Assembly: GCA_034620365.1 (NCBI GenBank)
Contig: JAQGEQ010000299.1
Span: 310,001-374,000, forward strand
DNA length: 64,000 nucleotides
Direction of reading: 5' to 3'
From: Pegea sp. RAD2-039
Lineage: Eukaryota; Chordata; Thaliacea; Salpida; Salpidae
Both the position numbers and the translations under genes were made by a program. Of this stretch, positions 40,046-53,184 are shown in pieces. Each line of letters starts with the position of its first letter. Position 1 is the stretch's first letter. Below the pieces are notes generated by a model that made no database searches, was not told where the DNA came from, and saw nothing but the letters and a program-made list of their open reading frames with translations.

Positions 40046-43000
40046 CTGTGAATAAGAAAAATAATGAAATAAATTTGAAGATAGAAGAATATCAGCCTAC
40101 CTAATGGGTAGAAAGTATACCAGCACCATTGGAAAATAAAATTTAAATAAAAAATGAATCTCAAATATAAATATGATGACCAATATTTAAAAGCTTTCAT
40201 TATAATTATTAAAATTATTAAACTAATATTATGAATATCACTTAGAAGACCCTTATCATGCCTAATGTAACATTTCAGTTCATAAAAAACTTTATAATTT
40301 CTTTTTTTCAAAACTAATGTTGCTTAAATTTTCAATCAAAATACTTTTGAATAATTAACAAAAAAAAACAATATATTTCACTTAAAGCATGAATACTTAA
40401 AATTTTTTATTCATATTTAAAGATTGATGTTTTAAAAGATGATTATTATTATCAGATGATTCTTAAGGTCAAAGTCTAATTAGTAGATGAAAGTAAACAT
40501 CAATAAAATAATTAAAAAGTTTATTCTTATTCTATATTTTTATTTGTTATCACCAAACTGTAACAAACAACTTTCTTATTTTATTAGAAATATGTTAAAC
40601 TTTTAAATTAAATGTTTTATTTGTCTAAAATAAATAATTTATAATGTCAACAAAAAATAGTTCATTGTTGTTTACTCAAAAACTGAGGCTACTTATAATA
40701 TTGGAATTTAATCTGCACATAATAAGACCAAATACATTATAAAAAGATGAGATATCCAGAAAACAAGACTTATTTAAACAAATAAAAAAATTAAATGATA
40801 AAAATATTCAAAGTTAGAAACTAGTTCTTTAATAAAGGTATCAAAACATAAAAATAAAGTTTATAAACTAACACCTACAAATAAATGAAGATAAAAACAA
40901 ATAAAGTTACTTGCCTACATCTGATGCAGCTAAGATTGAGATATCTTCTAACTGATGCAACATAATAAAGAAGTATACAAATTATGCATCAAAAAAATAA
41001 TAATAGACACTTTTATAGCCAACTAGACATTCCTTAAAAAACTCTATAGATATAAAAAATTTATTATTTAGTAAAATAGGTTGTAAGTAATATACAATTA
41101 GAAATTATATATAAGTTTTCTAAGTACTTAACTAACTGCTATAAATTTATAATCAAAATAGACTTATATTAACAAATAATAATTAAAATATTTGATTTAA
41201 TAATGATTTGTTTTAAACACAAAAACTTTAAGTTTTAAAACACCAAAAAATTCAACCTGAAAATATTATAAGTATTTAATTTAAATGTGAAATGATTAAA
41301 AAGTTTGAATACAAATTCATGTTATGATTAAGATACAACAACCATAAGGAAATCAAACAAATATTTAAATTGAAACAAAAAGTTTACTTTTAAGTTTAAT
41401 TCAAAATGTAAAACGTTAAAAACACAATAAACAAATATTTGATAACAACAAAACTATAGAAACTGCTAAGAGGCTTATTAAGAACCAATAATAAAATAAA
41501 AATTCAAGCTACAAATACCTTGAAAAAATTGCTTTTAATTATTTGTTATTTCACAAAAGAATTTAGCATATATATAAACTCAGTATAGGTTAATTTACAA
41601 CAAATCTTTAGCATTGCTTTGCACGTAAGATACTATAGCCTAAAACTTCAATATTTTATTTATTGCAATATAAAAACTTCAAACAGTTTTTTAGTAACTT
41701 TAAGTTATAACAAAACATCTATTTAATCTTACATTATTTTAGATATTTTTGCATAAATATATAATTAATTTTGTAATATATTTAATTAATTAAGTTTTAA
41801 ATTATTTATTTTTAAAACCAAAACATACGTAGGCTACAAACAAATCAGAACAATTCATGTCTCATGTGATTATGTTTACCATATAATGTTCTTCAAATAT
41901 AGCTGTTGAAAATATTCTATTCTAGTTTTTATGTAAATAAAACAAAAATAAATTGGTTCTCATACCTAAAAGCACATAAAAGTTTTACAAAAAATGATGT
42001 GTTCATGTTTGCCGTCATAAACTACTTTAATTATACCACCTTTTACTATTTTCATAGACCAAAACTTATAAGATTATAGAAATCATCACGAAAAAGAAAG
42101 AAATAAAAGAGATTGCTAAATAATGTAATGAAATGCAAAAAATAAGTTTGAACTAAACGATTAGCAGTTAAAGTTATCTAAATAATTGCTATGATTAAAA
42201 AATTAAACTTGACTAGAAAACTATAACTAAATGAAAGATATTTTAAGAATTCAAAATTATTTAATAACTTGTTGTATATTCTTTATTTTACTTTTCAGAA
42301 AAATTAATGTATTCTTTAAAGTTTACATTTTACTATTAATCGTTAGCAGTTTTTAACTTTCTTAAAATTATTTACCAATTACTTCACTAGCTACAAATAG
42401 TTGTATTTTATTTTAACTCTTATAGAAGAATAAAAAAGTAAACCTAAAAAGTAATCAATTCATTTAGAAAATACGCCTTTTGAAACACAATTTTAACTTC
42501 AGAGATATCTAAACGATGATTATGTTGAGTAACAAGATATTCTAAATAATTGTTGAAGTAAAAGCATGACTATCTGAAAACTATTTAAATTGTTTTGAAA
42601 TTGATATTAATTTTATTTTTATTTCATTCTCATATATACTTGACAAGTATGTCAAATTGTTGAGCTATCTTATTAAAATAAAAACCAAGTCGCAGTAATA
42701 AACATAGTTATACCTTAAATATTTGACCCCAGGTTGTATCTGATAATATTTTTTGCCAGGGAATACTTATAAGAATTCTGACTGCAATTAAAGTAATTGC
42801 TTTTGCCAAATTTTCTCGATAGTTATTCAAGATTGCTATGTTTAAAAAAATTACTGTTTCTTATTTTTGATGAGTAAATAATAAAAACAGAATGCAAATC
42901 TTTTGAGTAAAAATAAAAAAATTAAGATGTTATTTTCAAGCACTGCTATAGGCAAACATCTATACGATCTTTGTAATTATTCGTTGACCATTTCATATAC

Positions 43001-43060
43001 AAAGTCATTTTGTACTTGTAGGATCAGCTGTTATAGATTAGTCATTAGATGAGAAGCTGC
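40046..43060. other. AT-rich stretch, ATG4 5' flank and beyond
   Basis: The missing 5' exon of ATG4 should lie here. The best candidate is minus 40963-40919 (15 codons starting MLHQLEDIS, followed by a GTAGGC donor); it is weak. The 93-codon minus frame at 40030-40311 overlaps the exon start but looks like AT-rich chance sequence. Nothing else is recognised to 43060. Confidence 0.5.
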
Positions 43061-43520
43061 GACGAGATGTAGCAGCAGTTAAGCCGATCAGCTATTAATC
43101 TATTATGCGAGGGTTCGAATCCCGCCGTCGTCGAAGATTCTATCTCACCACCTAAAGAGCGCGAAAATTCTTTCCCTACTATTGTAAATAGTCATTACTT
43201 TGTGGTTGCTTCAGGAGAGGTAATTACTGTAGAAGTGAACCCAGAAAATATACAGTCCGTTAATTACGATGTCACTGTCATTGCTGGGCAATATCACCAA
43301 AAAGTGGATCTAAGGAAGGGGAGAGTTTAACTACTCTTCGCTATAATCAAAGCCACTTTGAATGCATTTGGACCCAAATGCGCGTAAAACAGTCCTCTAG
43401 CGACATATTCAAAAGATGATATCTGCAAGCCACAAACACAAATTTGCTTGCAGGGTATGATTTGTCTTCGCTTCTATTGGAGATGAAAGCGGTCCTGGCA
43501 GTAAAAAATAGAAAAAAAGT
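43061..43520 (+). mobile_element. tRNA-Ser-derived SINE or tRNA pseudogene with body
   Basis: 43061-43133 aligns with eukaryotic tRNA-Ser: GACGAGATGTAGCAGCAGTT at the start (A-box region), CTATTAA in the anticodon-loop position and GGGTTCGAATCCC (perfect B box) before CGTCGTCG. The acceptor stem pairs for only about five bases, the anticodon stem does not pair and the serine variable arm is missing, so it is not a working tRNA. It continues into about 390 bp of unusually GC-rich, non-coding sequence that ends in A-rich DNA near 43500-43520. That suggests a composite SINE with the tRNA part as promoter; the right boundary is a guess. Confidence 0.5.
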
Positions 43521-45624
43521 AATTAATGTTTGACTAGTGACTTATTTTGTTTAAATGATAATAAATAAATAGGACCAAAGTTTTTACCAGCATAAGATAC
43601 TCTTCTATATTACGAGTTATGCAGGTTTTCGTTTATCTAATTTACAACTTATAAACTAATATGATCAAATGTCTGATTATTACATATTTATATGAAATAA
43701 TGAATAGTCTAGCCTTTAATAAACTATTTAAATAATTTGTAAAATATATAAGCAACATCCTAAATTTTAAAGTTAAGCTTTTTTATTTGTAAGAAATATA
43801 ATTCAATTAAAACCATTAAGAGATCCAGTAAGTTTGAAAGAAGTATTTAACAAAAATAACAAAAAATTTGAAATAATAAAATATTAAAATGCTTTTCGTG
43901 AGATAACTTCAAAATTAATTTTAAAAATATAAAAATAAACCAAGTGCAATCCACTAAAACTTATTCAAAAATTTATCAACACTTTTACTTATAACAAAAA
44001 TTACGTCAAATAGTTATTACAGCGGTTTGCATCTAAACTTTGTAAAAATTTTTATAAAATCTTTTATTTACTAAAATTATCTTTGTTTTTATCAAGATTA
44101 TCATTTTAAATTTCGTGGTTGTTTTACTTTCTTCCTGTTTAGCCAATTCTGATTGGCGATTTACCTCAAAATAACTAATCTCGAGTATTTGCTCAGTAGT
44201 AACTTTGCTTATTAGTTTGTGAGTAATTTTTATACTTTTTTTATTATTCATTCAATTTAATTGTCAGTTATTAGCTAATATTTTTCTAATATTTATAAAA
44301 ATATCTTTTAGAAGAAATTAATTTTAAAAGTTGTAGCTAATCAAGAAATGTCGCTGATTAGAAATTTTAATCAAATTTTATTAATATACTATATTGCGTT
44401 TTATCTATCAGCTCTGTTGCTAAATTTTCCAATAAATGAGTATTAAAAGTTTTTTAATTGTTGAAATGAAAGACTATATCAAAAAATTATATCATAAATT
44501 AAAACACAAACCAATTTTCTGTTTATTTAAAGTATTTTTGAAGTTCATTTGTTTTTGTTATATACTTGTCTTGCAAGAAATCTTGTTTTTTTCTATTCTG
44601 CAAGTAGATCAAGCAAATTTTTAATAATTTTTTCTATTATGAAACTAACTTTATTATATTTTCTTTAATTATATTAAGGAATGTATATTTGAATATCAAC
44701 TTTGGTTTCTACTTTGATTTTCTATTTTTTGTGCAAATTAAAAAAAACTTTAAAGTGTTAAACTTTAAACATTTTTAATCATAATTATTCTATTATCATA
44801 AAATAAAGATTTTTTAAAACGTTTTTCTTCTTTTTCTTCATTTTTATGAATTCAAACTTTGTGGTCTATTATTATGAACTTTATTATTAATCAGAATTTT
44901 TCAAATTAGCTAATGAGCAACTTGAACTGGTTTTATCAACTTAAGTTTATCTACATAATAGTTTTATTTAAAATAATCTAAAAGTGATTTGAGATAAGAA
45001 TTTTTTTTTAAGAATCAATTAGTTGAGTTTCAATTAAAGAATTGTTTAGTTAAAACTTACTTTAGGTAAAAATTGAATTTTAAATGTATAATTACACTTT
45101 AAGTAATAAATTTTCATATTATTTTTATGCTTCTATAAAGTATATCAGCATTTTAAACTCTCTTTGAAATATTTCTATGTAAAAAAGATTATGCAATTTA
45201 AAAATTTAAACTTTAGCTAAGTTAACCAGTTATAAAACATTTTGGTTTTCTTAAAGTATTTTTATAATTTTATTTTCTTACCTATAGAGACTACTTCATA
45301 AAAGTAAGAATTTTGAAGAAATGTTTTTCTTTTAAGTTTTTTCAAAACTTTTTTTTTCTTATTTTAAGAAGTAATTATTCAAATCTATTTTTATTACAAC
45401 ATTAGCTCATAAGTTATGTCTTTGTATTTGATTATTATTTTAAACTCTAGGGTAAGTTAATGTTCGATTCTAGATAATTTATGAATTTATATTTGAAATT
45501 CGTAATAATTTTTAATCAATATTTTATAAATATAAATTCATGAAATTTTTTCATAACAATTTTTCAATCCATAAATTCAGTTACATAAAAATTATTATTT
45601 TATTAGGTTGCTTTTCAGAGTATT
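43521..45624. other. AT-rich intergenic stretch
   Basis: Open frames of 62-72 codons occur here (for example 44033-44251 and 44436-44624), but their composition is that of AT-rich noise. No splice-bounded exon was found. Confidence 0.6.
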
Positions 45625-46110
45625 ATTTTTATTTATTACAACAAACGTGAAGGAGGGTGTCTGAAAAGAGTACCTCTTGCTACTACATATTCTCACAAAT
45701 GATAATATCAAAGAATCTAGAAGAAAATGAGTTGGTGGAAGAAAAAAAGATGTACATGTATCAGTTCAGGAGTCTGTGTATAATATAACTGTGAATAACT
45801 AGATAGAATGTAAATTATATAAAAATAAAAGTTTAGAAATTACGATTGAGGCAACATAAAAGTAGTCCAACTTCAGATTGAACAGTACGATAGAGTCTGA
45901 CATGACAATGTCTGATGGTAGCTGGTTCCAAGTACTAACTGTGTAGTATATAGAGATAAAGGTAGTGGATCAAGAGGAAGTAGTTTTTTCTTAAAAACAA
46001 AGCAGGGATCTGTTCAGAGCTGCTAGAAACTGATGATTTTAAAGAAGATATAACTTTAGCTATTATATCGACTGTTATGTCAAGATCTATTATCTCAGAG
46101 TCATATAATG
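45625..46110 (-). mobile_element. Decayed LINE 3' end
   Basis: On the minus strand a frame at about 45956-45837 encodes SIYYTVSTWNQLPSDIVMSD followed by SIVLFNLKLDYF, the characteristic C-terminus of a non-LTR retrotransposon reverse-transcriptase ORF. Stop codons interrupt the frame upstream, so it is dead. Its 3' UTR (GACACCCTCC near 45660, then a TAATAAATAAA-like tail at 45628-45640) matches the copy at 1.3-1.6 kb. The upstream limit near 46110 is uncertain. Confidence 0.7.
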
Positions 46111-46419
46111 TTTTGTAAAGATTTTTAAGTTTACATTTTGAATATAAATTTGTTATATCAACTGAAATATAAAAACATTTTCTTTATTTCAATCACAAAA
46201 CTTTCAACATTTTTCTCTGCTAAGTTTTGATTTTGTAAAACTTGTGTTATATCCAATTATACTTTGTGTTACAAATCATTTTCTAATTTCATTTTAATGT
46301 TTGTTTTAAGAAGAGATAAAATTATCACAAATTCATCTCCAATCAAATATAATAAAAAAAAATATTAAAATAAGGATTGTATGTTTTTAGAAAAGTTAAG
46401 AAAATTTTTTACTTCAAGC

Positions 46420-49400
46420 ATGCCTGCTAAACGTAAACATCTGGACATAAGCCAAATACATGAATCACCTTATTCAAAAAGGTCACGAAGAAGCACCTTA
46501 AACCAGGTGCTCCTCCTCTTCTACTTGAAGATTCGATAAAATTTTTATTTGTTTCCAGACAGAGCTTGCTCAGACGATAATCGATTCCCTGAAAAGTTCT
46601 GAAGATGAAGAAGGTCGTCTGGTTTGTGATTGTTTCCTGAAATTACCATCAAAAAGGTTCGTTGCTAAGCAACAAGCGCGCGATATTTAACCTCCTCTGT
46701 TTACAGAAGTCATTCAGATTATTACGAAATGATCGAAGATCCGATAGATCTCAATCGAATCACACAACGAATCAGGATGGACGACTATCGTGACCTGGAA
46801 GTCTTGACCACTGACATCCAACTGATGGTCGACAACGCGAAGCTCTACTACGCGGTCAGTTCATTACTCATCAACGCCCTCTAGTGACAATAAATGATCG
46901 CAGGAAGACACACAACAACACAAAGATGCAAATGTTCTTCTCGACAACTACTTTAGTATCAAAAGTCGCGTGCTTGGCGAAGGTGGTGACGTAGTAAAGG
47001 CGAAAAAGGTGAATTGGACCTCATTATCGCGCTTATGACGTCATCATCGCGTCTTTTAGATTGCAACTGCGGATGTATATGAAACCATGAAGGAAATTTA
47101 TGAGAGTATCGTGACTGAGACAGATGAAGAAGGCCGCGTCATTGCTGAACTCTTTATGAAGTTGCCAGATCAATCAGCTGTAAGTGTCTCGTTGATAATG
47201 AAGCGCGCTGATTGGCTGTTTTGGGCAGAATCCTGGTTACTATGACGTCATCAAAGACCCGATTGATATGAGGACAATTTTCGATCGAATCGATAGTAAA
47301 GAATATAAATCGATGAATGATTTGAAGAAAGATGTTCGGCTTCTTACTAAGAACGCCACCATCTACAACAAACCCAACTCGCAGGTTGGTTGCTAGATGG
47401 TTGCTATGTAGTTGCTGGGGGTTGTAACTGGTTGTTATGTTTAGGTTTATGAAGACGCGGGAACCATCAAGCGATTATTTGATGAGCGAATGAATGAATT
47501 TGATCGAATCAAGAAAAGCAGTGAGGTGTCTGGTGTGAAAACAAGCGCTCGAATCAAGTTGGTTTCAAGCTGGTTGTTTTACTGGTTGTTGATAAATGGT
47601 TCGGTTTTACAGAGTTCGTAAAAGCTGGTCGAGACACGTTGACAAAACATCGAAAGCTAGAATGGAAACAGTAAGTTGACGAAACCTACGTCATCAGATC
47701 TTATTTGTTTGTTTGTAGCAGGAAAAACACGATGCCTCGATTCCAAAGATCTCTGCTGAAGATCACCAGGTCAGAAGAAGCACCTCATAATCATCAGCTT
47801 CATGTTTGATGTGTTTCAGGCGCAACTCTACAACGAAGTAGTCAACTATAAGAATGATTTGGGATTTACAATCTCTGATCCATTCTTGCGTTTACCAAAT
47901 CGAAGATTCTATCCTACTTATTATGAAGAAATCAAAAATCCGATCTCACTAAAAACTATTCGTAAAAAGATAATTGCTCATAAATACCAAGTAGGCCATT
48001 TGTGAAAAAAAGCCATTTTCTACACATCTAACCACGTGCTGCTTACAGCTGGTTCATGAGCTGAGTGAAGACTTACAGTTGCTTTTTAACAACGCTCTTC
48101 ACTTCAATCTTCCTTCAGCTCAAATCTACAAAGATGCAGTGACCTTGAAAGAGTTTGTAGATGAGCGAACCCCTACATATATTGAGAAAGAGGTAAAAGT
48201 TCTCTTAGATTCAAATCAGTTGAAAGACACAGATTTCTTCCACCATATATTTGCTTCATCATCTGCTTCTCATCTCCAACTGACTGCTGCTGCTACTGAT
48301 TGGTTGTTTGCAGCAATTGATACTTTTCTGTTCAGGCTGCAGCGCCCTCTACCGAGGAGCCCGCCCCACAACCACCCTTCCAAGACCCAGTCCCCCAACC
48401 TCAACCTGCCAGCATCACTGAAACTGAAGAGAACACTTCGGTAAACACAAAATGCGTGTTCGTGTTGCTGCTGGTTGATGTCACCGCTAATCTGCTGTTA
48501 CGTCATCGCTGTCAATTGCTGTTTTCTGTGACGTCATTTATCGCGCCTACGTAATTTGGATTTCCCGCTACTAACCCCGCTTACTAACTCCTGCAATCGA
48601 ATTAGTAGTTAGCAGCATGCGGCAATTTGAGCCTCAATTTCCCGCCAATCACCCCAAATTCAGCCGATAAATTTTCAATTTAGAAAAAAAAGCGTCGAAA
48701 GAAGAAGATTAGAGGATCGAGCGTTCAAGGACATCTTCATCAGATCTATGAAGCTGTATTGGGAGCCACTGATGATGCAGGACGTGAGATGATCACTCTT
48801 TTCCTTGAAAAACCTTCTCGTCGCGACTATCCTGACTACTACAAGTTAATCTCTGATCCGATTGATATGAGAATGATCGACAAAAAAGTCCGATCTGATA
48901 AATATGTGAGCGTCGAAGAGATGTTGGAAGACTTCCGCTTGATGTTCAATAACGCGCGTCAATACAACGAACCTGGCTCCGAGGTTTGTCCACTTCATCA
49001 TGGGCCATTTTCGTCAAACACCATTTTCGTTGTCAGGTCTATTTGGACGCAAACGCTTTGGACAAAGTCCTCGTCGAGAAGGTCCGCACACTTGGACCAG
49101 TCCACGAAACCATCGAAGATGTCGATGATAAAAGCATGCTTGAAGTGAGTGACGTCATCAATGACGTAGCACCCTCTGATGACGTCATCAACAGGAGAAG
49201 TCACTGGAGTGGAAATTGGATCAGTTGTACACGCGCGTTCGCGATTTCGTCGATGTGACGTCACGAGTGATTTGTGATATCTTTACACATCTTCCATCGA
49301 AGCAGGAACTTCCAGATTACTACAAGATCATCAAGAAGCCGATGGACATGGATCGAATCCTACATAAATCACAGGTGAGTTGTTTGCGAGTGATGACGTC

Positions 49401-52400
49401 ATTGTGGTGATGACGTCATTGTGTAGAACGCGCAATACTCGAAGATGGAAGATATGATGTCAGATATGTTGTTGATGTTTGAAAATGCTTGCATCTACAA
49501 TGAACCAGGTTCCGTCATCTACAAAGATGCTCTCATCTTACACGTGAGTCGTTGATGACGTCATCAGCGCGTTTATGACGTCATTTCCGTCGATAGAATC
49601 TAACTGTAAAGACATTTATGGATTTGAAAGACACAAATCAACTTCCTCATCTTCCAACGGCTCTTCATTTGCTCTTTGTCGACATCTTCATCGCTCTTCT
49701 TGATCTTCGCGATCCAACATCCCCTGAAAGGTCAGTCCTCTTCGCGCGTCGGTCGCTATTGCGCTAATGACGATATCGCGTTGCAGACGCGTTTGTGAAT
49801 CTCTCTTCGATATCGCACCTCTCGCCACTACAGCCATCGGTAAGTAGCTACTGATGACGTCATCATCTCACCACTCGTTGTTATAGCAACCAACCAGTTG
49901 ACGCTGGAAGTGATCGCGCGTAATTTACGTAATCGTCGCTACAAACGTCTCGACGTCTTTCAAGATCAGCTGTTTCAAGTCTTTCAACTTCATCGAGCTT
50001 CTCATCGAAGTGATTCTCGCGTAAGTGACCAGCCTTGATGACGTCACATATACTGATGATGACGTCACAGGTGTATGAAGACGTGGTCGCGATGCAGAAG
50101 TTGTTTGTGAGCAAACGCGACGAGGTTTGTAGTCAGTCGATGACGTCACTGGCCTCTGACGTCACTGCCGCTATTCTCGACGAACAATTGGAAGCGGAAC
50201 TCAAACAGAAGCGCGAACAAGAGCAACAGATTCTTCCTGATGCGGATCAGCAGCGAATTCGCGAGTTGATGACGTCACAAAGTGCAAGTGAAGCTCCTCA
50301 GATCGAAGTAAGTCTTAAAGTGCCCCAAACGCCCCAACTTTACCTTCGGTTGTCAGGGAGATGACATAGCTGCTGGCGACTTTGTGTATTTAAATGAGAT
50401 GACGTCAGAAGGATCGCGTAGTATCGCGTTTGTCGAGAAGTTCTTTGATGACGTCACACAACAGAAGCAGATGTTCGTCCGTCGACTTCTTCATCCTTCA
50501 CAAGTGCCCCACGCCCCACACCAACACTTCCTCGTGCGTGAGCTCTTTCTCAGTGACGTCATCGAAGTTCTTTCCGCTTCACTGATTTGCGCTCGATGTC
50601 ACGTGATGTCCGGAAATCAATTCTTCGAGATGCAAACTTCCGGTTTGTTCAACGTTGACCTTTGACCACGTGCGCTGATGACGTCATCCGCAGACTTTGC
50701 CGCCGATGACGTGTACGTGTGCGAAGCGCGTTATCATCCGCTCACTACCAGCTTCACGCGCCTTAAACAACCGATGACGTCATCACGAGTCCAACTGACC
50801 AATCGCGTCACACCGCTGCGACGCGCGCGTCACTCCATCGCTGACGGATCGGTAAAAGTCTGAACATCCGGAAGTAGCTCCTCATCCTTATCTTGAATCT
50901 CTTCAGATTCAACAATCAGAAAATCGCGAAGAACTCCGCGCGCGTCTCATCTCATCACCTGACCCTTCCTGGCCCTATGATGTCATCCCAGTGGCTCGTG
51001 AAAACATCCACTCAGATACTCAGAACCCGAACAGTGAAGGTGATGACGTCTGCAAACTACCTACGTCACTAACGCTTACTTGTTTCCATAGCAACCTACT
51101 ACGTGCAGTTGTGGACGGGCACGATGTGGGTGAAGTTGGGTGATTGCGTTTATGTGCGCGATTCGCGTTACCCGGAAACCAGGGTGAGTTGGTAGTGACG
51201 TCATCGAGTACGTGTGCTGATACGTATGATGACATCATAGGTGGCGCGTGTGGAACGATTGTGGACCGATGCATCAGGCAATATATGGTTTCGAGGACCA
51301 TGGTTTGTGGAATGTAATAACACGAAACATGAACCGACCCGGACCTTCTATTTGTCAGTGGTCAGTCCGGCCATTTTCACAAAACGACATTTTGTTGCTT
51401 GTACAGGAAAGAACTGTGTTTAAGCTCAGAGGAATCAACCAATATGTTTCGTGACGTCATCGGTAAGTGCGTGGTGATGACGTTGAAGGATTATCAGACT
51501 TCGCGACCAACTGAGACTGGCGAAATAGATGTTTATATATTCGAAAGTCGTTTCTCTGCTTCTGATAAAACTATCAAACGAATGAAAAACCAGAAACCAT
51601 ATCAACCACCTCTAAAGGTCTACTTGCGGCCCACTCGCGCTTAATTATGACGTCATATGATGCAGGTGGTGGACGATGAGATTTATCACTTCTCGAAGCC
51701 TCTCGATATGGCGATTACGTCATCAGATCTTTTGCAATCGATGGTTAATGACGAGTTGGTCCATCGAGCCACTGAAATGAAAGTCGTGCCCAAGGTGACC
51801 GTCAAATATGGTCCATTTGTGTCCCACAATTAACTTATATCATTTACAGCATGAAAATATGGACATGACCCAACAACTGGTCCACACTTCAGGACAAGTA
51901 AGTTGTCTATCAAATTGTGGACCATTTTGTTGACCACCTCTATTTCAGTATCAGCAAGCACCTCTTCCGGCCCTCCCAGATGCATCTGTCCAGCCTCAAG
52001 CCCTCATTCAAGGCAACTTTGGCCAAGTGGTCACCAACTTTCAACCACGGACCGTCTTCAATCCTCAAACTGGGATCACAAACTACCAACTTGCCCCTTC
52101 GCCCCAATTTGCATCAACCCCGGACCGGACCAGACCACCATCGACGTCAAGCGCGTCGTCAACGAAGCGGAAGACACGAGGCGGACACTCGACCGGATAC
52201 ATCCTCTTTGCATCTTATTGTCATCCGCGCGTCCGATCCGAACATCCCGATCTCGCGTTCGGTGAAATCAGCAAGATGGTGAGTTGATGACGTCACACGT
52301 GACGACAGATGATGACGTAGATGTTGATAGGTGGGAGAGGAATGGCGGAATTTGGATGACGACAAGAAGCGAAGTTATGAGGAACGCGCGAAGGAACAAA

Positions 52401-53184
52401 CAGCGAAAATGGAAGCTGAAGGTAAATTAGTTCCGAAAAAGTCGAAAAAACGAAAGAAAGAAGCGATGGATGACGTCATCAGTGCACCTGGCACTCCTCA
52501 AGGTCTCACACGCCACGCTGTTTGCTACTAACTGCTTTATGACGTCATTTGTTGCTTAGGAACGCCGCTACCTGTCCAGCAACCACCTCAAACTTTTCAG
52601 CAACAACAACAACCAGTAGCGAACAGTTTCGTTCAAGTTGTTCCACAACCGTCCCAGGTTGGTGCCCCTGACTGTCCACGTTCTATTTCAACTAGTCAAT
52701 TTCAGCCTGTCCCACCACAAGTAACCATCCAACAGCAAGCTGCCCCGACTAATGGTGTCCACGTCCGCAAACGGGGGCCCTTGTTCATTCGTCCACCTCC
52801 AAAACCTGAAAGAGTTCTCATGCATTCAGACGCTTACTTCCGTTACATCGAAAGTCAGTCCCCTTGGACTCTTCTGGTATATTTTTTGACCCATTTGTTA
52901 CAGAGCTGGATAAGGACTCGAAATCTGTTGGCAACTGGGAACAAGCGTTGTCTATTCAGGAGTCTGACGTCATCATTTCGCGCGAAGATGAAGCCAAGTA
53001 GGTCCCTGTCCATCTCAAGACCCACAATTCACTTTCTGTCCACTTCAGATTGCCTGCGGACTGGCTAGGCAACGGTAAAGGCCGCCATCCAACAATCAAG
53101 TCCGCCCTCTGGTCACTTCGGGATTATATGATGAAAGACGCGCTGTTGCTACGTAACGTCGTCGATTGGGGCGCCGAAGAGTAG
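46420..53184 (+). CDS. PBRM1: Polybromo-1, PBAF chromatin-remodelling subunit
   Basis: Targeting subunit of the PBAF SWI/SNF complex in the nucleus, binding acetylated histones. Thirty-four exons from 46420-46506 to 53049-53184 (others include 46559-46656, 46707-46854, 47229-47384, 47820-47990, 48684-48983, 49195-49374, 50071-50307, 50357-50642, 51407-51617, 51949-52278); 4767 nt, 1588 residues (human 1689). Bromodomains at about 30-146, 147-260, 313-417, 453-588, 589-687, and a degenerate sixth at 688-815. Each of the first five has a PDYY-like or xxYY core; BD2 to BD5 end in IYN, HFN, QYN and IYN. BAH1 at 874-1021 (DDVYVCEARY), BAH2 at 1067-1204 (WVKLGDCVYVRD, GKCVVMTLKDY), HMG box at about 1340-1400 (GYILFASYCHP, EEWRNLDDDKKRSYEERAKE), conserved C-terminus (HSDAYFRYIE, SALWSLRDYMMKDALLLRN). 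A splice-acceptor-like AG lies 1 nt before the ATG. The locus is CpG-rich and full of TGACGTCA. Confidence 0.98.

Noticed and set aside
40030-40311. 93-codon minus frame as the ATG4 first exon
   Set aside because: Its composition is AT-rich noise, and its only donor gives a joint whose upstream residues do not resemble an ATG4 N-terminus.
43061-43133. Functional tRNA-Ser gene
   Set aside because: The anticodon stem does not pair, the variable arm is missing and the acceptor stem is short; better read as a SINE head or pseudogene.
51903-52365. Alternative-frame proteins of 68-121 codons
   Set aside because: They overlap the PBRM1 HMG-box exon, whose frame matches the family and joins its neighbours in phase.
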